Positions 59,881 through 64,000 of a DNA stretch of 64,000 bases are shown in pieces. The stretch spans positions 1 through 64,000 of the forward strand of contig JAFAQY010000069.1 of NCBI GenBank assembly GCA_019261985.1, given 5' to 3'. How positions within the stretch are numbered: the stretch's first letter is position 1; each line of letters opens with the position of its first letter. The notes beneath the pieces were generated by a model. That model ran no database searches. It was given only the letters and a program-made list of their open reading frames with translations, and had not been told where the DNA came from. Source of the stretch: Bryobacterales bacterium (GTDB lineage: Bacteria > Acidobacteriota > Terriglobia > Bryobacterales > Bryobacteraceae). The position numbers and the translations under genes are program-made.

Positions 59881-60936
59881 ATGGCGACTTTCATCATGGC
59901 CGGCGGCGGGACCGGCGGCCACGTGATTCCCGGTCTGGCCGTCGCGCGCGAGCTACGCGATCGGGGCCACAATGCGTTATTTATCGGCACCCGGCGCGGC
60001 ATGGAAGCGCGGCTGGTTCCGGCGGAGAATTTTCCAATCGGATGGATCGAGATCGGCGGGTTGAAGCGCGTGGGGCTTCGCAAAACTTTTTCAAGCTTAA
60101 CGGCGCTGCCATCGAGCGTGTGGCAGGCACGGCGCATGGTGGAGCGAGCAAAAGCAGCGGCTGTCTTTTCGACCGGCGGATACGTCGCCGGACCGGTGCT
60201 GCTCGCGGCCTTGGGGATGCGCCTACCGATCATCGTAATGGAGCCGAATGCAGTCCCCGGGTTCACGCACCGCCACTTGGCGCGTTTCGTGACGCGAGCT
60301 CTGGTCAGTTTTCCGGAATCGCAGGCGTGCTTTCCCGAGGGGCGCAGCGAAGTCACCGGCATGCCGGTGCGCGCCGAGTTCTTCGCGATCCCGCGGAAGC
60401 GGCCTGCGAACAAATTGACCGTGCTGATCACCGGCGGCAGCCAGGGCTCGCGCACGCTGAATCGAGCCGCCGCCGAGAGTTGGGGAGCCTTTCGCGTAAT
60501 TCATCAAACCGGAGCGTCGGCTTACGAAGAGCTGGCGCGCAAGTTCAACGTGTCGGGCGCGGAAGGGGAAATACGCGGGTTTATCGACAATATGCCGCAA
60601 GCGTATGCACAGGCGGATTTAGTGGTGAGCCGCGCGGGCATGAGCACCATCAGCGAGCTTGCGGCTGCGGGCAAGCCGTCGATCCTGGCGCCGCTGCCGA
60701 CCGCCAGCGATCAGCATCAGTTGCGGAATGCCGAAGCGTTCGAGAAGGCGGGCGCGGCGCGGCTGGTTCTGGATTCCGAAATGAATGGGGCGCGTTTGAT
60801 CCAGGAAGTGCAACGGCTGGAGGCCGATCCGCGGCGACTGGAAGCGATGGGCGAAGCCGCCCGAGGTTTTGCAAAGCCGGACGCCGCGCGCCGGGCCGCG
60901 GAGATTTTGGAGGAGGTGGGGTGGAGCGGGCTCTAG
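59881..60936 (+). CDS. murG: UDP-GlcNAc transferase MurG (lipid II synthase)
   Basis: This 351-residue GT28 enzyme on the inner membrane face adds GlcNAc to lipid I. Motifs: MAGGGTGGHVIPGLAVA, STGGYVAGPVLLAA, EPNAVPGFTHR, ITGGSQGSRTLNRAA, GFIDNMPQAYAQADLVVSRAG, STISELAAAGKPSILAPLPTASDQHQLRNAE. The last residues GWSGL and the stop codon are read from the first bases of a REP element. Confidence 0.96.
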   Translation: MATFIMAGGGTGGHVIPGLAVARELRDRGHNALFIGTRRGMEARLVPAENFPIGWIEIGGLKRVGLRKTFSSLTALPSSVWQARRMVERAKAAAVFSTGGYVAGPVLLAALGMRLPIIVMEPNAVPGFTHRHLARFVTRALVSFPESQACFPEGRSEVTGMPVRAEFFAIPRKRPANKLTVLITGGSQGSRTLNRAAAESWGAFRVIHQTGASAYEELARKFNVSGAEGEIRGFIDNMPQAYAQADLVVSRAGMSTISELAAAGKPSILAPLPTASDQHQLRNAEAFEKAGAARLVLDSEMNGARLIQEVQRLEADPRRLEAMGEAARGFAKPDAARRAAEILEEVGWSGL

Positions 60937-61012
60937 CCTGCAACGCCGGCTTCAACCGGCGCGGCCGAGCGCGGGGGCTAAAGCCCCCGTTGCAGGCTGA
61001 AGCCTGCTCCAC
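60921..61012. repeat. REP-like pair overlapping the murG end
   Basis: Starts GTGGAGCGGGCTCTAGCCTG inside murG, where CTC TAG ends the gene. It continues with GCCGGCTTCAACCGGC and GGGGGCTAAAGCCCCC and closes with GCAGGCTGAAGCCTGC plus TCCAC. No further gene lies before murC. Confidence 0.88.
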
Positions 61013-61059
61013 CGGGTTATTGACACTGCGCTCCAAACCCGAAACAATACGTAATTAAA

Positions 61060-62430
61060 ATGTTTTTTAAGCCCCAGCCTGTCCACTTCGTCGGCATCGG
61101 CGGCATCGGCATGAGCGGTCTCGCCGAAGTGCTGCTCGAAATGGGCTATCGGGTCAGCGGCTCCGACCTTCGCTCCTCCCCGATCACCGAGCGCCTCGTG
61201 AGCCGTGGCGCCACCATTCACCTGGGACATCAAGCGCCCAATCTCGGAGAAGCCAAAGCTGTCGTGGTCAGCTCCGCTGTAAACTCCGATAACCCGGAAG
61301 TGATCGAAGCGCGCCGGCGCGCGCTGCCCGTTATCCCACGCGGCGAACTCCTTGCCGAGCTCATGCGGCAGAAGTTCGGGATCGCCGTGGCGGGCAGCCA
61401 CGGTAAAACCACGACCACTTCGATGACTGCCGCTATCCTGAGCCACGCCGGTCTCGATCCGACGGTTGTCGTCGGGGGCCGCGTCGGCAGCATGGGGGGC
61501 GCCAACGCGCGATTCGGGCGCAGCGATTATCTCGTGGTCGAAAGCGACGAAAGCGACGGAAGTTTTTTGAAACTCGCGCCGATTTTCGCAGTCGTCACCA
61601 ATATCGACCGCGAGCACTTGGATCACTACTCCGGGATCGAGGAGATCCGCCAGGCCTTCGCCGAATTCATAAGCAAGGTTCCGTTTTACGGCGCGGCCAT
61701 CCTCTGCCTGGATGACGAAAATATCCAGCAACTTTTGCCGTCGATCAACCGGCGAACGGTTACTTACGGCGTCTCCGCGCAAGCCAATCTGCGCGTGACC
61801 CACTGCTCGGCCGGTCACATGGCGAGCCAATTCCATCTCCGCTGGGGCGGCCATGACCTGGGCACGTTCCGCTTGCGTCTTCCGGGGTCGCACAACGCGC
61901 TCAACGCGGCCGCGGCAACCGCAATTGGTTTGGAACTCGACATCCCCATACAGACAATACGCGAGGCTCTCGAAAACTTCACCGGAGTGGAGCGCCGTTT
62001 CCAAGTACGCGGCACGGAGCGCGGAGTGGCAGTTATCGACGATTACGGTCACCATCCCACCGAGATTCGCGCAACGCTCGCGGCCGCTCGCGGATGCCGT
62101 TTCTCGCGGGTGCACGTGCTGTTTCAACCGCACCGCTATACGCGCACGCAAGCGCTTATGGACGAGTTCGCGCGGGCTTTTCACCAGGCCGATAGTGTAT
62201 TCGTGATGGACATCTACGCCGCCTCTGAGCCGCCGATTGAAGGCGTCGCATCAGAGGTTTTGATCGAGCGCCTGGAAGCGTTCGGCCACCGCAACGCTCA
62301 CTACGTCGGCTCTATGGACGCCGGAATCGCGGCCGTTATCGGCGCTGCCAGCGAAGGTGACGCGATCGTCACGTTGGGCGCGGGCAGCGTCTCGCAAGCG
62401 GGAGACAGAATTCTGGAGCAACTGCGATGA
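61060..62430 (+). CDS. murC: UDP-MurNAc:L-alanine ligase MurC
   Basis: This 456-residue ligase is the first of the Mur ligases. Seen: [95 protein letters not shown] and [12 protein letters not shown]. It ends 113 bases before ftsQ. The usual following murB is absent. Confidence 0.96.
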   Translation: MFFKPQPVHFVGIGGIGMSGLAEVLLEMGYRVSGSDLRSSPITERLVSRGATIHLGHQAPNLGEAKAVVVSSAVNSDNPEVIEARRRALPVIPRGELLAELMRQKFGIAVAGSHGKTTTTSMTAAILSHAGLDPTVVVGGRVGSMGGANARFGRSDYLVVESDESDGSFLKLAPIFAVVTNIDREHLDHYSGIEEIRQAFAEFISKVPFYGAAILCLDDENIQQLLPSINRRTVTYGVSAQANLRVTHCSAGHMASQFHLRWGGHDLGTFRLRLPGSHNALNAAAATAIGLELDIPIQTIREALENFTGVERRFQVRGTERGVAVIDDYGHHPTEIRATLAAARGCRFSRVHVLFQPHRYTRTQALMDEFARAFHQADSVFVMDIYAASEPPIEGVASEVLIERLEAFGHRNAHYVGSMDAGIAAVIGAASEGDAIVTLGAGSVSQAGDRILEQLR

Positions 62431-62435
62431 GAACA

Positions 62436-62493
62436 GTAGGACAAGCGTCAGCTTGTCGCTTCGCGGGAAAGGACAAGCTGAAGCTTGTCCTAC
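62436..62493. repeat. REP pair, family A, between murC and ftsQ
   Basis: GTAGGACAAGCGTCAGCTTG and the inverse arm GGACAAGCTGAAGCTTGTCC followed by TAC, separated by about 16 bases. It fills the gap where murB would often be found. Confidence 0.9.
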
Positions 62494-62542
62494 TGCCGAG
62501 GAAATGCTAGATGGCCCGCAACGCAATAACGAGGGCACGCTG

Positions 62543-63343
62543 ATGCTGCCCGGCATGGAGGGCCCGCCGTCTTCTTCTCTGGCATCCAAGGCGCGCGGCC
62601 GCACCGCTCCATCAGTGCCGCGCATCGTCGGCGGGGCTCTCGTGACCGTGGCGCTAGTTGCAACCGCTCTTTTCGCGCTCCATCGCATCGAGCAGTTCCT
62701 CATCGCCGACCCGTTTTTTTCGTTCGACGACCCGGGGGATTCCCTTTTCATCGCGGGAGCGGAACACGCCTCCCGGCGCGCCATCGATGCTGTCTTCGCC
62801 GGCGATAAGGGCCGCAGCGTATACCTCATTCCGATCAACGACCGCCGCATCACGCTCAAGACGATCGATTGGGTTAGAGAAGCAACTGTCGCGCGCTTGT
62901 GGCCAAACCGGTTGGTCGTCCAGATCGCCGAACGAAAACCCGTGGCCTTCCTCACGCTCTCCGCCGGGCGCGTGGGTCTCATCGACGAAGACGGAGTGAT
63001 TCTGGCGCAGGCTCACGATCGTTTCGTGCTGCCGGTGGTCACCGGCGTCCACGCCACCGATTCATTGCCCGAGCGCCGCGAACGCATCTCGCGCATGCTC
63101 CGCGCGATGAAAGAAATCGGGGATGCCGGTAAAAACATTTCCGAAATAGATGTCGCCGATCGCGACAATCTGAAAATTCGGCAGCCGTATGAAGGCCGGA
63201 TTGTGACGCTTCTGATTGGGGATAGCCATTTCGCCGCTCGCTATCAGAATTTCTTGACGCATTACGCCGAGATCAAGCGCAAGCTTCCGGGCGCGTCGAC
63301 GCTCGATCTTCGTTTGGAAGACAGAATCACGGTGGTGGAGTAA
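62543..63343 (+). CDS. ftsQ: Division protein FtsQ/DivIB
   Basis: This 266-residue bitopic protein has a cytoplasmic N-terminus of about 30 residues and a TM helix (IVGGALVTVALVATALFAL). The POTRA domain covers about 65-135 (FIAGAEHASRRAIDAVFAG, IDWVREATVARLWPNRLVVQIAERKPVAF), and the FtsQ beta domain ends in LDLRLEDRITVVE. ATG 62543 is chosen because GAGGG lies eight bases upstream; an in-frame ATG at 62504 is poorly spaced from its GAGG. A ten-codon frame from 62511 ends in TGATG at this start and could couple translation. Confidence 0.9.
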   Translation: MLPGMEGPPSSSLASKARGRTAPSVPRIVGGALVTVALVATALFALHRIEQFLIADPFFSFDDPGDSLFIAGAEHASRRAIDAVFAGDKGRSVYLIPINDRRITLKTIDWVREATVARLWPNRLVVQIAERKPVAFLTLSAGRVGLIDEDGVILAQAHDRFVLPVVTGVHATDSLPERRERISRMLRAMKEIGDAGKNISEIDVADRDNLKIRQPYEGRIVTLLIGDSHFAARYQNFLTHYAEIKRKLPGASTLDLRLEDRITVVE

Positions 63344-63345
63344 AC

Positions 63346-64000
63346 GTGGCGGCGAAACATCAACTCGCGGTGGGAATCGATACCGGGAGCCTTTGGACGC
63401 GGTGCCTGATCTGCGCGCTCGAAGGCGAGTACCTGCGGTATCTTGCCCACGGCGTCGCGCCGTCGGCGGGTTGGGCGAAGGGGCGTATCAGCGACCCCGA
63501 AGCCGCCGGCGAATCGATCCGCGCGGCCATTATGGATGCCGAGCGGGGCGCGCGCATCAACGTGGAAGCAGCCACGCTGGGAATCGGGGGTGAACACGTC
63601 CACGGAGCCCAAAGCCGCGGATTATATGAATTCGGCCGCCCGCGCGAAGTGAGTCCGGAAGACCTGAGCTACGCCGCGGAGATGGCGTCCGAGGTCCATC
63701 TGGAGCCGGGGCGGATGCTGCTTCACGTGCTGCCGCAAGACTTCGTGCTCGATGGCCGGGCAGGATATCGCAAGCCGCACAAAGGCATCTGCTCGCGCCT
63801 GGAGGCGAACGTTCACCTTGTGACAGCCGCCGCGCAGGAGCACCACGCGCTGGTTGCCGCCGCGCACATGGCGCACCTGGAAGTGGAGGAAACGGTGTTC
63901 GAGCCGATCGCGGCCGCCTACGCGTGTTTGCTTCCCGAGGACCGCACCAGCGGCGTTGCGCTTTTGGATATCGGCCTGCACGCGTCCGGGCTGGTCATTT
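63346..64000 (+). CDS. ftsA: Division protein FtsA, N-terminal part (cut by window end)
   Basis: Open from the GTG at 63346, two bases after ftsQ, to the window end; about 218 residues are visible. Actin-like signatures: LAVGIDTGSLWTRCLI (phosphate-1 loop), the SHS2/1C-domain stretch RISDPEAAGESIRAAIMDAE, ATLGIGGEHVHG, SYAAEMASEVHLEPGRMLLHVLPQDFVLDG and FEPIAAAYACLL. The phosphate-2 loop reads LLDIGLHASGLVI, where GGGTTD-like residues are expected. FtsA anchors FtsZ to the membrane. ftsZ should follow outside the window. Confidence 0.9.
   Translation, partial: MAAKHQLAVGIDTGSLWTRCLICALEGEYLRYLAHGVAPSAGWAKGRISDPEAAGESIRAAIMDAERGARINVEAATLGIGGEHVHGAQSRGLYEFGRPREVSPEDLSYAAEMASEVHLEPGRMLLHVLPQDFVLDGRAGYRKPHKGICSRLEANVHLVTAAAQEHHALVAAAHMAHLEVEETVFEPIAAAYACLLPEDRTSGVALLDIGLHASGLVI

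Noticed and set aside
62511-62543. Ten-codon frame MARNAITRAR before ftsQ
   Set aside because: Too short to call as a gene; noted only as possible coupling through its TGATG end.

Overview
The window (64 kb, high GC, tightly packed, mostly ATGA-type overlaps) looks like an Acidobacteriota chromosome, most likely the Bryobacterales/Solibacter group. This is inferred from gene content: a Tat-exported sugar isomerase, NHL and PD40 propellers, PQQ dehydrogenases, a DUF1592/DUF1588 cytochrome, and many small decaying toxin-antitoxin modules. Taxonomy is inferred from gene types, not from a database search. No rRNA, tRNA, CRISPR array or insertion sequence was found.

Layout. 1-3.9 kb: end of an MFS transporter, a MatB-like acyl-CoA ligase and glycogen synthase. 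3.9-4.6 kb: a tandem pair of coiled-coil membrane protein genes. 4.8-13.1 kb: an unbroken operon of FHA protein, a 30-residue membrane peptide, PP2C phosphatase with an extracytoplasmic beta-helix, transmembrane Ser/Thr kinase, a RodA-PBP fusion and a second FHA protein. It is a counterpart of the actinobacterial fhaA-pstP-rodA-pbpA-pkn locus, rebuilt with different sensor domains. 13-21 kb: metabolic and exported accessory genes (aldehyde dehydrogenase, SUMF1-like, cupin, sugar isomerase, NHL, PD40) and a ParE-type toxin-antitoxin pair. 21-34 kb: a stress island with Hsp20, BON/SRPBCC protein, a KimA-like K+ permease, RtcB with archease, CBS proteins, ComA, MmgE/PrpD, alpha/beta hydrolase, phosphoribosyltransferase, PEBP protein and the LigD polymerase domain. 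Six of these genes overlap in a chain.

34-48.6 kb: a 2-hydroxyacyl-CoA dehydratase-like protein and a giant double activase, two PQQ dehydrogenases, a frameshifted SMP-30-like gene, a planctomycete-type cytochrome, a ruined vapBC pair, a DUF6065-like protein, a P-loop kinase and an intact MazEF-like pair. 48.6-64 kb: the division and cell wall cluster mraZ-rsmH-ftsL-ftsI-murE-murF-mraY-murD-ftsW-murG-murC-ftsQ-ftsA, with a recognisable promoter and three 10-bp-spaced GTGG boxes (a MraZ operator) in front. murB and ddl are not in it.

A repeat layer runs over everything. Palindromic REP-like units begin with GTAG or GTGG (or end in their complement) and usually come as inverted pairs. They lie in most gene junctions, and some have entered genes: one adds 18 residues to MurF, one ends MurG, and one supplies the start codon of the activase. 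Near ftsI a 218-219 bp unit carrying the PASTA tail plus a REP pair has been duplicated in tandem.

The strongest candidates for something undescribed are the phospho-signalling operon (fused synthase, beta-helix phosphatase, coupled micro-peptide) and the REP elements that have become part of essential genes.
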